From Brachypodium distachyon (lineage: Eukaryota > Streptophyta > Magnoliopsida > Poales > Poaceae), in NCBI RefSeq assembly GCF_000005505.3, contig NC_016132.3, positions 31,758,914 to 31,822,913 of the forward strand: DNA of 64,000 nucleotides. Reading direction: 5' to 3'. Below, in pieces: positions 22,621 to 34,469 of the stretch. The position numbers were made by a program, and so were the translations under genes. Within the stretch, counting starts at the first letter, position 1; every line of letters begins with the position of its first letter. The notes below the pieces were generated by a model. It was not told the origin of the DNA. It saw only the letters and a program-made list of their open reading frames with translations, and ran no database searches.

Positions 22621-25600
22621 ATGGCCAGCGATGATGGGGAACCCACCATGAAACCCCAAGAAACCGAGGTGATAGATGATAATGCTCCACTAACTTTTAA
22701 ATCCATCAAATTGCTTTTGGATAGCATGCAAAAAGTGATTCTAGATAATGTGGACAAAAAGATTAGTTAGCACCTACCTAGCAAAGCCTCTTCTTCTTCT
22801 AGCGAGTCCGTCCATGTCAAGCCACCAAGTGCGGTGGATTTGACTAAGGAAGATTCGGATGACGAAGCCCGTAAAAAGGCTAAGGCTATCAAAGAGAGTG
22901 CTACCAAATCCCAAGGTAGGGGTGGCTATGGGTTGTATAGTGAGGAGCCACCATAATTTGCCACCTATGTACAACCAAGGTGATCCCCCCATGCTAACAT
23001 CTACTAACTACATTGATTGGTTTCATTCCATGAGGACTCACTTCAAGAGCACATCAACGGAGTTGTGAAGAATTGTTGATGAAGGTTACTTTGTTTATGA
23101 TCCAAAGAACATGTCGCCAAGAGAGTATGTCGACAATCAACTCAATGAGCATGCCATTGGAATGCTCCTAAATGCTCTACCTTTGGAGTATAGAACCTAT
23201 GTCCGTGGAGTTGATTCCGCTAGAGATGCTTGGAAGCTAATTGGTGATCACTTTGACAACAATGAGAGTGTCAAGAAATCAAAGTTTGAAGTGGTCATCA
23301 AGGAATGCAAGAATTTCTTCATGAAGGATGGAGAGGTTCCAGAGGAGCTATATAGAAAGTCATCACTCTTGAAGCCAAGATGAAAGACCATGAAAGTCGT
23401 GACATCAATGATGAATGGATCAAGCGTCTGTCATAGCACGGGCTTTGACACCGGGGATGCGCGAGCACCCCCTTTTTGGTTCGGCAGTGGGCGACGGGGA
23501 TCGCTCCGGCGATCGCCGGCGGGCCAATGCGAAGCGCTACAGCATGCGATGAGCACGGACACGCGTTTTACCCAGGTTCGGGCCACCCGGAGGTGTAAAA
23601 CCCTACGTCCTGCTAGTCTGAGCTCATATTGACGGAAGAACAAGTGCTTACAAGTTGTCGGGGGGAGCTCCCGGGTGCTCTCTTCTTTGGCTAAGTGTCC
23701 CTTGCTACTTTGGGCTACTGCTACTGAAGTACTGCTAGTTGGTCAGCGAACGAACCAACGAGTCAACCATGCAACTATCCACCCCCTTTGACCGCTGGCG
23801 TGGGTCCTCCTCTTATAGCCAAGGGGATACCACATGTGCCACGGTGCATGGTTTACAAGTGGCGAGAAGGAAGCTCGGCAGCTCACGCTGGCATACATGC
23901 AAGAATACTAGCCTCGCAGCTAGGGGTCTAAGGCCTAAAAACTACTCTTGGACAACCACTGTTCGCTTGACTTGACAGGGAACCCCCTCCCTGTCGGTTC
24001 ATTTAATGCGCCGTGCGCCTCACTCCTTGTCCTGACGAACCCTGCGTGCTGGGTGCCCGCCGTGCGCCCAGGTGGCGCCGCAGTCCTGTTTACTCGGCCC
24101 CGCCCTTGCAACGGAAACCTGCGCCCGGGAGCGCCCCTCCCGGGAGGTGCCCAGGCATGAATTCTCCCCCGAAGCCCCGCTAGCCCTGCCGGGCTGGTAG
24201 CTTGCCGGGCAGCTTGTACACTGCCGCCCGGGGTGAGATCCTCCCGGGAAGCAGGCAAGGCGACCCGCGCGTCGTGCAGCGGTGGTACCCCGGGTGCCAC
24301 TGGTGCGATAGTAGCCCCCGGGCGTGGGCCGGCAACGTCTTCTTCCGGGCGGACTCCTCCCTGGTCGGTTGCCGGGCTACGCCCTTAACCGACGCGTGGG
24401 TCCTGAGTCGTCTCGGGCCCGCGTCTTTCCGCCATCTCAAGGACCCCGCCGTTACGGGCGAAGTAGTGGGTGCGAAATTTCTGCCGTAACCTCCCCCTTA
24501 AACTTGGGAAGTTAAGGCCACTCTTCGCATTATCCCTTTGATTAGTAATTATTCCAACGCACCCGTAGGGTATGGATGCGACCGTTACCGAGCAGCGGGG
24601 TGCTTTAAGGCCCCACTGCTACGCTGAGGCGTGAACACTTAGCCCCTCGATGATCACATGGATCTTGCGGCTCAAGCTTTTTGGAAGAACAAGAAGTTTG
24701 TCAAGTCCAACACCTTCAACCCCAACAACTAGTACAACAAGGGAACTTCAAGCTCCAAGCCCAAAAGTCAAAAATCTCGTAAATGCTATAATTGTGGTAA
24801 TAATGATCATTTCGTTGCAGATTGTATCTATGAGAGGAGTGAGGAGAATGGTGGTCGTCTCATCCTTAAAGGGAAGACCAAGTCCTTCTTCAACAAGAAG
24901 CCAACGAAAAAGAGCCAACCAAGAATGCTTCTTGTTCAACAAAAATATACTTTGCGAAGATGATGATGATGAGGAAGAGACCAACGAAAAAGAGCCAACC
25001 AAGAATGCTTCTTGTTCAACATTGCCATTGCTCCTTCACTTCTATCTCTCTTTGACTCCCCCAATGAGAACAAGAACCACTCACCCAAGTGATTCATGGC
25101 CAAGACCTCTTCGGTAATCCCTCCTCCCATCAAGAATGTCATTCCTAAGAGTTTATCTCTATTTGATTGTGTGGAGGAGAATAGTGTTGTTAAGCATAAC
25201 ATGAATGAGTTCGAGATCTTCATGGCAAGCTTGGAAGGTGGGACCAAAAAGAGGTTTGAGTGCCTCTTGGAAAAACTAGGTGAAGTTCAACCTATTATTG
25301 AAGAACATGATGAGCTCATGGATAAGAAGGTAAGACTTGAGTGCGTTGCCGCTCATGAGATTGCGGAGCTTAATGAAGCTCTTGAGGAAGAACAAACAAA
25401 TAGGTAAGCAATTGAGGAGTCAGTTACTAATGAACTTGCAAAAGTTAAAGATTCCTATAATAATGCTATGTCCCTTGCTAATGATTACTTGGGTAGGATA
25501 TGTGAAGTTGAGAATGGTCATAGAAACCTCCTTGAGGACTTTCACAAACTTGGAAAGGATCACAAGTCCTTGACAAGTGAGTACAAGTCTCTCAAAGAGT

Positions 25601-26100
25601 CTTGTGATCATCTTCTATATTCTCTTATTAAGGAGTTAATTTCTAATGATAAAGATGCTTCAACTAACCCTTGTCATAAGCATACATCTATGATTGAGAA
25701 GAATGCTATGTTGAAGGCTCAACTTTAAAAGGGCCTAGCCACTTGCTTCCAAGGGGAGAAAAACCTCCATGATCTTTTGAATGATCATAGAAAAGCTTTT
25801 GGATTGGAGGAAATTGGGTATAACCCCAATGAGAAGAGCAACAACAAGAAGAAGACCAAGGCTCCTCCCCACACTAATGTTTATTTTGTGAAGGAAGGGG
25901 AGGTGGCCAAGGAGAAGCGAAAGAACAAGAAGGGTGGTAAGGCCACCTATGATAATAGTGCCGGGAATTTCAATCTCTCATATGTTCTTTGTCATACTAA
26001 TGATGGGCATGTTTATGCCAAATTTGTTGGTTCTCGTTATGAATATGTTCATTGGTCTATTTGGGTTCCTAAGACTCTTGTTGCTAACGCTAAATGACCC
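22621..26100 (+). pseudogene. Gag of the Maximus-like element, interrupted and degenerate
   Basis: Begins ATG at 22621 (MASDDGEPTMKPQ..). It has stops from about 22770 and frame changes, but the capsid part remains readable at about 23111-23425 (ALPLEYRTYVRG, DINDEWIKR). A 1.2-kb Gypsy LTR piece interrupts it at 23429. After the break come a zinc knuckle at about 24780 (CYNCGNNDHFVADC), a 42-bp coding duplication (24899-24941 and 24981-25020), and the long Glu/Lys/Leu-rich coiled-coil tail typical of SIRE-type gag (25096-26097). At least four frame breaks; non-functional. Confidence 0.75.
23429..24650 (-). mobile_element. Gypsy LTR remnant nested in the Copia gag
   Basis: 23429-24310 matches the LTR at 2965-3859 along its length (start TGTCATAGCACGG on the plus strand, end GTGCGATA). 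A further about 340 bp of GC-rich LTR-like sequence follows before gag text resumes at about 24655, so this family's LTR may be longer than the first copy shows. No internal Gypsy coding sequence is present, so it is a solo LTR or truncated relic. No clean target duplication was found. Confidence 0.7.
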
Positions 26101-26149
26101 ATTCAAAAATGGGTACCTAAAACCAAAGCTTAAACTTGTAGGAGATTGC

Positions 26150-29100
26150 TTTCGGTGGATCTTCATGGATAGTGGATAGTGGATGCACTAATCATATGAC
26201 CAGGAGCAAAGAATTGCTTGTGGACACTAAAATGAGTATATTAAGGTCCAAGCAAGTTACATTTGGAGATTCTTTACAATCAACTGTATTGGGACTAGGC
26301 AAGGTTGTCATCTCTCCGGATACATCCATTGAGAATGTCATGCTTGTTGATTCCCTTTCATACAATTTACTTTCGGTACTTCAACTTGCACATATGGGTT
26401 TTTATTCCTTCTTTGGCACAACTAGTGTGACCCTTTTGTGGAGCAAGACTCTTAAAGTAGCCTTTGTCTCTATGTGGTAGATTTCGGTAAAAAACCCACT
26501 AGAGAAGAAACATGTCTAATGGCTAAAGTTGATGTGGGTTGGCTATGGCATCGCCGACTAGCCCATGTCAATATGAGATCTTTGCAAAGTCTCCTCAAAG
26601 GTGAGCATGTGCTAGGACTAACCAATGTTTCATTTAATAAAGACCGTGTGTGTAGTTCTTGTATTGAAGGGAAGGTACATGAGAAGGCACATCACCACAA
26701 GACAATTATCACTTCAACGAGGCCTTTGGAGCTCCTTCATATGGATCTCTTCGGTCCTCCTACATATGATAGTTTTGGTGGTAAGAAATATTGTTTGGTT
26801 ATTGTTGATGACTATTCTAAGTACACTTGGGTATATTTCTTCAAGCACAAGACTGAGACCCAACAAACCGTCATCGACTTTGCCAATGAAGCCCAACGCC
26901 AATACAATGCAAAGATTATGATTATAAGGAGTGATAATGGCTCCGAGTTCAAGAATTACACCTTGATTGAGTTTTTGAGTGATGAGGGTATCAAAAGACA
27001 ATATTCCGCTGCTTAAACCCCTCAACAAAATGGTGTAGCGGAGAGGAAGAATATAACTCTCATGGATGTGGCAAGAACAATGTTGGCGGAGTTTAAGTCT
27101 CCATACAACTTTTGGGACGAAGCAATCAACACCGCATGCCATGCTACTAAACGCCTCTATCTTCGCAAGATATTGAACAAGACACCTTATGAAATTCTCA
27201 CGGGACGCAAGCCCAACCTCAAGTACTTTCGGGTATTCGGTTGTAAGTGTTTCGTACTTAAGAAAAGTGTTCGTTAATCTAAATTTGAGCCTAAAACTTA
27301 TGAGGGCATATTTGTTGGCTATGCATTAAACTCCCACACTTATAAAGTCTACAACAAATCCACCGGATGTGTTGAAAAATCTTGTGATGTGGAGTTTGAT
27401 GAGAATAATGGCTCCCATGTGGGACAAGTTGATGTTGTGTATGTAGATGATGAAATTCCTCCCCAAGCCATACGAAGAATGGGCATAGGTCAAATTATGC
27501 CCGTTGAGGATCCCTGAGTGGAAGAAGGAGAAGGACAATTCTCTACTCAAGTGGAGCCCTCATCTCCACAAGATCCACAAGCTAGCCAAGAACAAGTTCC
27601 TCATGTGGATGAACAAGTTGATCAAGGGCAAGATCAAGCAAATGTTGATGTTGGTGATTCTTCACCAAATGATGTCCAAGATCAAGATGTTCAAGCTTCC
27701 ATTGAGCCTCAAGATTTATCTCAAGAAGCTATGGAACGTCGAGCCATGAAGATTGCCTCACGACTTCAACGTCAAGAACATACCTTGGACAGTGTCCTAG
27801 GAAGTGTGAGGAAAGAGGTAACTACTCATAGACAATTAGCTAACTTTTGTGAACATCATGATTTTGTCTGTTGTGTTGAGCCCCAAAAGATATAAGAAGC
27901 ACTCGAGGATCCGGATTGGTTTAATGCCATGCATGAAGAGTTGAATAACTTCGAGCGCAATAGACTATGGTCATTGGTGGAAAGACCAAAAGATTGCAAG
28001 AATGTCATTGGCACCAAATGGATATTCAAGAACAAGCAAGATGCACTTGGACAAGTGACAAGGAAACAAGGCAAGATTGGTGAATCAAGGTTTCTCCCAA
28101 CTCGAGGGTATTGACTACGGTGAAACTTTCGCTCCCGTTGCTCGCCTTGAATCTATTCGTATCTTGCTTGCATATGCATCACATCATAACATTACTTTGC
28201 AACAAATGGATGTGAAAAGTGCATTTCTAAATGGTCCACTAAATGAGTTGGTATATGTCAAACAACCACCGGGGTTTGAGGACCCTCAATTTCCTAACCA
28301 CATGTACAAACTTGAAAAAGCCCTTTATGGTCTCAAACAAGCACCTCGAGGTTGGTATGAGCACCTAAAGGAGCTACTAGTGGATCGTGGTTTTGAAATT
28401 GGGGTAATTGACCCCACTCTTTTTACCAAGATGGTTGGTGGTGATTTGTTTATATGCCAACTATATGTTGATGACATTATATTGGGTTCTACTAATGGTG
28501 TGTTCAATGATGATCAATTTGCTAAGCTAATGGCTGAAAAGTTTGAGATGTCTATGATGGGTAAATTGGAGTTCTTCTTTGGATTTGAAATCAAGCAATT
28601 GAGAGGAGCAATCTTTATTAATCAAGCCAAATACACCCAAGACATGCTAAAGAGATTCAAGATGCATGATACCAAGAGTGCCAAGACCCCAATGCCTACA
28701 TCAAGTTCTCTTGATCTCGATCCCAATGGTAAATATGTGGATCAAAAGGTATATCGTTCTATGATTGGTTCTTTGCTTTACCTTTGTGCATCTAGACCGG
28801 ATATTATGTTGAGTGTGGGTCAAAAGAATCTTTAAATATTTGGTTCATACCCCAAACTTTGGTTTATGGTATCCTAAAGGATCAAGTTTCAAGATCATGG
28901 GATATTCGGATTCGGATTGGGCGGGAGACAAAGTGGATAGGAAGTCAACTTCCAGGACGTGCCAATTTCTTGGTAGGTCGTTCGTAAGTTGGTCCTTTAA
29001 GAAGCAAAATTGTGTGTCTCTCTCCACGACGGAAGCCGAGTATGTAGCCGCCGCAAGTTGTTGTGCACAATTATTATGGATGAGGCCAACATTGTTGGAC

Positions 29101-29362
29101 TATGGAATCACTTGTGCCTCTTTTATGTGACAACGAGAGTGCAATCAAGATAGCCCACAACCCCGTGCAACATAGCAAGACGAAGCATATTGAGATTTGT
29201 CATCATTTCATTCGAGAGCACGTGGCCCATTGTGATATTGATCTCTCTTATGTTGCCACCGGTAGGCAACTAGCGGATGTTTTCACGAAGCCACTTGATG
29301 GAGCAAGATTTCGGGAGTTAAGGCATGAGCTAAATATCCTAGATTCTAGTGTTGTGGTTTGA
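26150..29362 (+). pseudogene. Pol of the Maximus-like element (protease, integrase, RT, RNase H)
   Basis: Protease: WIFMDSG..DSGCTNHMT at about 26155-26200, with a 7-bp GGATAGT duplication in the active-site codons. Integrase: 26474-27277, with the HRRLAHVNMRSL region, the zinc-binding CSSCIEGK, RSDNGSEFK, and a stop at 27014 before [13 protein letters not shown]: 27900-28815, with MDVKSAFLNG, LYGLKQAPRGWYEHL and the catalytic YVDD near 28465 intact. At about 28820 some 20 residues are missing between MLSVG and VKRIFKYLVHTPN. RNase H runs to 29362 (STTEAEYVAAASC, ADVFTKPLD). Multiple stops and frameshifts make it non-functional. Confidence 0.85.
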
Positions 29363-30073
29363 TGAACTTGCACCCGTACCCACGGTTAACATTTGTCTAG
29401 TTTGGATGTGCGCATGGATGTAGGGGGAGCATTGCTCAATTCATGGGCAAATGCTACCCTTACTATGCTAACATTAATTTCATACATTGAGCTTCAATGT
29501 GAGTTTTGAGTCTTGAGCCCAAGAATCTATATTCGCGGTGTCAAGCTCATACATACTCAAATATGGTCGCCTAGGCCACCGCGCTCACTTTTGTGAGGTT
29601 GGTTCCTTTTTAATCCATTGCAAATCTTGTAAGTCAATATATGACGTTATATGCTTATATATGGAGAAGTACTCAATTCTTGGTATTTAAAGTTGCATCT
29701 TGCAAGATTGAGTATACACATCCCTATTAACCACTTTGTGTGTGCCTTCCATCCCAAGCCTATTCTTATCTTACAACATTTCTAGTCTAGATCACAAGTG
29801 GGCGGTCCTACCGGCTATTAACCGGTAGTTCCGGCGGGCGGTAGTTCCGGCTAATTTGCGGTACTACCGCCCATGGCAGCTTCGTTTGGTATAAAAGGGA
29901 GTGGGGCCGACCAAGTGGGGGTTTTCTTCCCCACTCATCCCGTGCCCAACTCCCATCTCCACTGCCAACCACCACGGTGAAGCTCTTCCCCAAGTTGAGG
30001 CTTGGATCTAGCGGAACTACCGCTTAATCTTGCATCTCTTCTAAGGAATTCGTTCTCCTTGATCTCCTCTACC

Positions 30074-31865
30074 ATGAAGTCCAGTAAGTTTTCCTTTTCC
30101 CCTTCTCTAGTGTTCTAATTTTGGAACCCTATGTTTGAGGAGAGAGAAGATGGACTAGATATTCGTAGAATCAGTGTTAGATATTCTTCAGTGCTTGAGT
30201 TGCATGAACCATGAGAGTTGGTTTAGGTTCAGATTTGGGATTCAAACCCAAACCCTAGCTACTGCGTATCGCCGGTACTACCGCTTATTTTAGCGGTACT
30301 ACCGCTGGGCGGTACCACCGGCTAATTAGGCGGAGCCTCCGCCTGTTTCTGAACTGATATCAATACTGCTGCAATATTTATGCTCCTCATTCCATTTTCT
30401 TGTTGAACTTGTGCTTATCTCCTGTCCCTCGCATCTGTTCTCTTATTCACAGGAGGTGGAGCTAGTTCTAGCAAAGGTGATAAAGGCAAAGGCATCAAGC
30501 GAAGGCACTCAGCTATCAAGAAACCAACCAAAGCTCAGCATGATCGGATCATTGAGGAGGATATTCTGGAACCAGCCCGCAAGTCCCGCTCCAAGTCTAC
30601 CGGCAAGCAACATATCCAGTCCATCAAGGAGTACTCCACTCATGAGTTCAAGGAAGCAAGGATTGTTAATCCGTATCCTGAGGACATTGCTGAGGGTGAA
30701 TTCATTCCAAATGGGTTCTATACTGTGTTTCAGAAGCAAATCTTTGACGAGCTCTATACCTCGGGTGACACTTTCAAGCTTGTCACACAATGTGCCATTA
30801 ACATCCCTCACATGCGTCGGAACAAGTACTTTGAGGAGGCTCTTGAACTATGTGAGAAGTTTGGTCTCCTTGACACCATGGAGTTCCAACAAGAGTACAA
30901 TGTCTTCTTTGTTGCTCAATTTTATGCCACAATGCACTTTGGGACAGATGAGCACCGTTCTATCACTTGGATCACAGGAAAGCATGTTTGCAAGAGCAAT
31001 TGGGCTGAGTTTGCCACCATCCTAGGCTATGAAAATCATGGCAATGAGATTGCTAGTGGTTTCCGAGTTCATGGGGCAGATTATCCTATGGATAAGAAAG
31101 AAATGAAGCCACTATACATTGGAGGGAGAGCTGACCTTGGGAAGTCAAATGACCTTTTACCTGTGTATGACATTATGCATAGGATTTATAGAGAGAACAT
31201 TGGAGTCAAAGAAGGAAACATTGATGTGTTACATGGTTTTCTTGGTGATCTTATGATTTGGACTCATAGGAAGAAGGATGCTAATGAGAGGTTGGATGTC
31301 ATGTACTATTTTTGGCATGAGATGAATGGACTTGTCAACTATCAACGGTCACCCACTTATGCACCATATGTCATGACTTTGCTCATCAACAAGGCCAACA
31401 TTCCTAAAGATACACCATTGTCCAAGCACTTGTCCAAAAGGTTGATGATCAAGAAGCATAATAGATCAATGTTTGATGAAGAAGAAGAAGCGGTGGAGAG
31501 TGATGCGGATGACGAAGACTTTGAGATTGTCCCCCACACTCGTACTAGCAAGCATATAGAGAGTTGGATAAAGGCCATGAGCCGCAAATGAAGCAAATCT
31601 TTTGCATCCAACAAGATTTTGAGAAGAAGATGTATACTGCCCATGTTGAGTCAAAAGGCCATTTGTCGCCAATTGGACATCCCTTATCCTAGTGGTAGTG
31701 AGGAGATTGTTACTCCTTTCAAGAAATGGAAGTCCAAGCACACCTCTACATGGATTGAAGAGATGGATCAAGAGGAGAGCCCCTCCGAAGACCCAAGAAC
31801 AAGAAGAGGAAGACAATGTCACCAATGATGATGATGACATTGAAGATGATGAAAATGATGAGTGA
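30074..31865 (+). pseudogene. Env-like third reading frame of the SIRE/Maximus lineage, with a predicted intron
   Basis: ATG AAG TCC A (30074-30083) is followed by a GTAAGT donor. The acceptor TTATTCACAG ends at 30452, and exon 2 (30453-31591) joins in frame to give 382 codons. The protein has a basic N-terminus and a long globular middle with motifs such as NKYFEEALELCEKFGLL and WITGKHVC, like the plant transposon-associated domain found downstream of pol in SIRE-type elements. The TGA at 31589 appears premature: a one-base shift reopens text (MKQIFCIQQDFEKKMYTAHV) leading to an acidic Asp/Glu-rich end at about 31865. Function unknown; no clear membrane segment was seen, so env is a positional name only. 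Confidence 0.6.
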
Positions 31866-32545
31866 TCCCTTGTGTTGTGCTTGCTCCTTGGGACGTTCTT
31901 CCGTTTTTGGTGTCTTTGATGCCAAAGGGGGAGAGAGTTAGTTAGGAGTAGGAGTAGAACGGGGATTTGCAAGGTTTTATCAAACTTTTTATTGCATGAG
32001 AACTAAGTTTGTGAACTTTATGTGTGTGAAATGCCCTTTGTGGCATTTGTTATCTATTTGTGAGACATGTTGAACTTTATGCATGATAGTAATAGCTAGC
32101 CACATTATGACTTGCTCTATGCATTGTGGTTATCCTTTATATATCTTGTCTCACCAATCTTGTGTGGAGATTTGTTTATTTGTGCCTTTATAGATTTGCT
32201 CCATCACAAGATCTCATTGCAAAGATAAGCTCCTTGTGTGATTCATTCTTACTTATGTGCCTCTAGCAGGTATGGTCTTTATCTCTTTTAAATGAATCAT
32301 TCATATCTTAAGGAAGTGTTAATTGGAATATCTTTGATCCTTTGCAATTGAATGTTAGCTTATAAAATCTAGGGGGGGCGTTTTTCCTCGCATGTATATG
32401 CACTTTGCATTTCAAAAGCAAAATCAAAATAGTGCATATAGTTAGGGGGAGCCCGTCTATATTTTATTAGCTTGTGCTAAAGCTTTATTCTCATATCTTA
32501 TTTGCAAATCGTTGTGTTGTCATCAAGCACCAAAAAGGGGGATAT

Positions 32546-33951
32546 TGAAAGGGCATTTCGATCCCTAATGAGTTTTGGTGTTAATGACAACATAACTTGT
32601 GAACTAATCGTGCGCCAAGTGTTTTCAGATTTTATAACTTGTGGACTAATCGTGCGCCAAGTGTTTTCAGATTTTATAACTTGTGGGCTAATCGTGCACC
32701 AAGTGTTTTCAGATTTTATAATTAGTGTTGTGACACGATTCATCGCCCTAAAAAAGGAAAGAAGAGTATAAGGATTTACGGCTTTTTACTTCATTGAGTC
32801 GTAAGAAAATCCGTACTATAAAGAGAGAGTCCATTTGGGAACGCTTTGTGTGAATCAACTTCACGTACACAAATCTACTAAATTGCACCCACATAAAGTC
32901 TAAACCCAGTTTTGAGTTGGGAGTTGTTGTTATCCTGCTAAGGCTGTCAGACTTTTTCAGAGTTAGCCGGTATTACCGCCTAAATAGCCGGAGGTTCCGG
33001 TGGGCGAAAGTTCTGCCTTGGTACTGGTCAGGTACTGAAACGCTACTGGAATCCTACTGCGTATAGCGGTAGGAGACCGGTAGCAGGGCGGAAGTTCTCC
33101 GGTCCTCTACCGCCTTGGTACTGGTGTTACTGAAATGTGTCTTAACGGTTGGATTTCGATGAGGTATAAAAGGGGCTTCGTCCCCCAACGGGTTTCTTAG
33201 CCCGAGCACACCCAGTTCATCCCTGTTCTCTCACTCAAGAACACCAAGAGTTTCAAATCTTGAGATCTCTCTCCCTAGTGCATCCCCCAAGCCAATATTT
33301 TGAGGAAGGGTTGAGAAGAGCTCGATCTAGGGTTTCACCAAATCAAAAGTTGATTCCCCTCGTTTTCCTTGGTGGATTTTGTTACTCTTGGGATTTTGGG
33401 ATCCCTAGCCGGAAGGTGTCTCTTCAAGCACTCTAATCTTGTGAGGAGGTGTTTGAGGATTCGGAAAGGAGTCTCCAATTTAGTTGTGAATTCATGCCCT
33501 TCTCCTTGTTTGTAAAGGTTCGGCGTTCGCCTTCAAGGAAGTCATTAGTAGAACTCACCTCGCCTTTGTGATGTTGTGAGAGCTCATCCCACCTTTGTGG
33601 TGTGGTGAGTTGGAGAATAGAGTGAGCCTTCGTGGCGTCTCTCCATTTGTTATAGAGCACTCCTCCAAACGGAGACGTACACCGATCCCAATAGGTGGAA
33701 CTCCGGTGAAATCTTCGTCTTTCCGTGTGGTATCATACTTGCCCCTTAGTTACTTGTTTTACTTCATTGTCTATACTTTGCTTCAGTAGTGTTTCGGTTA
33801 TTGCACTTTATACTAGGGTTGCATTCCTTTTAGAGAATCTAGTGAACTCTAGAATTAAGTGTTTGTATCTTTCACGTAAAGATAATTAAAAAGTAAAATT
33901 TGTTAGTTGCCTATTCATCCCCCCACTCTAGTCGACCATACCGATCTTTCA
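32546..33951 (+). repeat. 3' LTR of the Maximus-like element
   Basis: Starts TGAAAGGGC directly after the purine tract AAAAAGGGGGATAT and ends GATCTTTCA, 1406 bp. Same ends as the 5' LTR. It has three tandem 42-bp units and about 215 bp lacking in the 5' LTR, so the two LTRs have diverged structurally since insertion or come from different parents. Confidence 0.85.
32594..32721 (+). repeat. Three tandem 42-bp units in the 3' LTR
   Basis: The unit beginning AACTTGTGGACTAATCG and ending in AGATTTTAT occurs three times in tandem with one or two substitutions each. The 5' LTR has a single copy at about 21500-21543. Confidence 0.85.
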
Positions 33952-34236
33952 ATTGGTATCAGAGCCTCGTCTCTTAATTAGAGCTTTACCGCTCTTCAGA
34001 GTATGGCCAATGATGATGTGGAACCCACCATGAAACCCCAAGAAACCGAGGTGATAGATGATAATGCTCCACTAACTTTTAAATCCATCAAATTGCTTTT
34101 GGATCAACTTCAACCCTAACGACTAGTACAACAAGAGAGCTTCAAGCTCCAAGCCCAAAGGTCAAAAATCTCGTAAATGCTATAATTATGGTAATGATGA
34201 CCATTTCGTTACAGATTGTATCTATGAGAGGAAAAT
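33952..34236 (+). pseudogene. Second, internally deleted gag start after the 3' LTR
   Basis: After the 3' LTR the sequence repeats the primer binding site and gag start (ATG at 34002, MANDDVEPTMKPQ..). It then jumps at about 34105 from the sixth line of gag to the zinc-knuckle region (CYNYGNDDHFVTDC, second Cys changed to Tyr) and ends at about 34236. Past that a 30-bp AT-rich unit occurs twice (34229-34287). This is the start of another internal region, so the locus is LTR-internal-LTR-internal. Confidence 0.75.
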
Positions 34237-34469
34237 ATAGCCATACCAAAGAAAAAAGAAAATATAGCCATACCAAAGAAAATATTGCAAAAATAATTTG
34301 ACAAGCTAAATTTTGCTGAGATTTGATTGGTTGATTGTTCACATTGGGCATTGGACATGAACTCGCTACTGAATACGCCTTCGGGTCCTGCCTTCCCCGT
34401 CTGGCCCTCCAATTCAACCCAGGCCGCTCGCGCGGGAAAGCCCCCAAACCCACCGCAGCGCGCGCCAAA

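Larger units (their letters stand above)
21453..34236 (+). mobile_element. Maximus/SIRE-like Copia element with an extra truncated internal region
   Basis: Order on the plus strand: 5' LTR, Met-tRNA-type primer binding site, gag (hit by a Gypsy LTR), protease, integrase, RT, RNase H, a long 3' region with an env-like frame, polypurine tract, 3' LTR, then again primer binding site, gag start and zinc knuckle, truncated at 34236. The protease-integrase-RT order marks Copia, and the long coiled-coil gag plus env-like frame point to the SIRE/Maximus lineage. Coding parts carry many stops and frameshifts. Confidence 0.85.

Noticed and set aside
32594..32721. CRISPR-like array
   Set aside because: Three contiguous 42-bp tandem units without spacers, inside a plant LTR. 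This is a simple tandem repeat.
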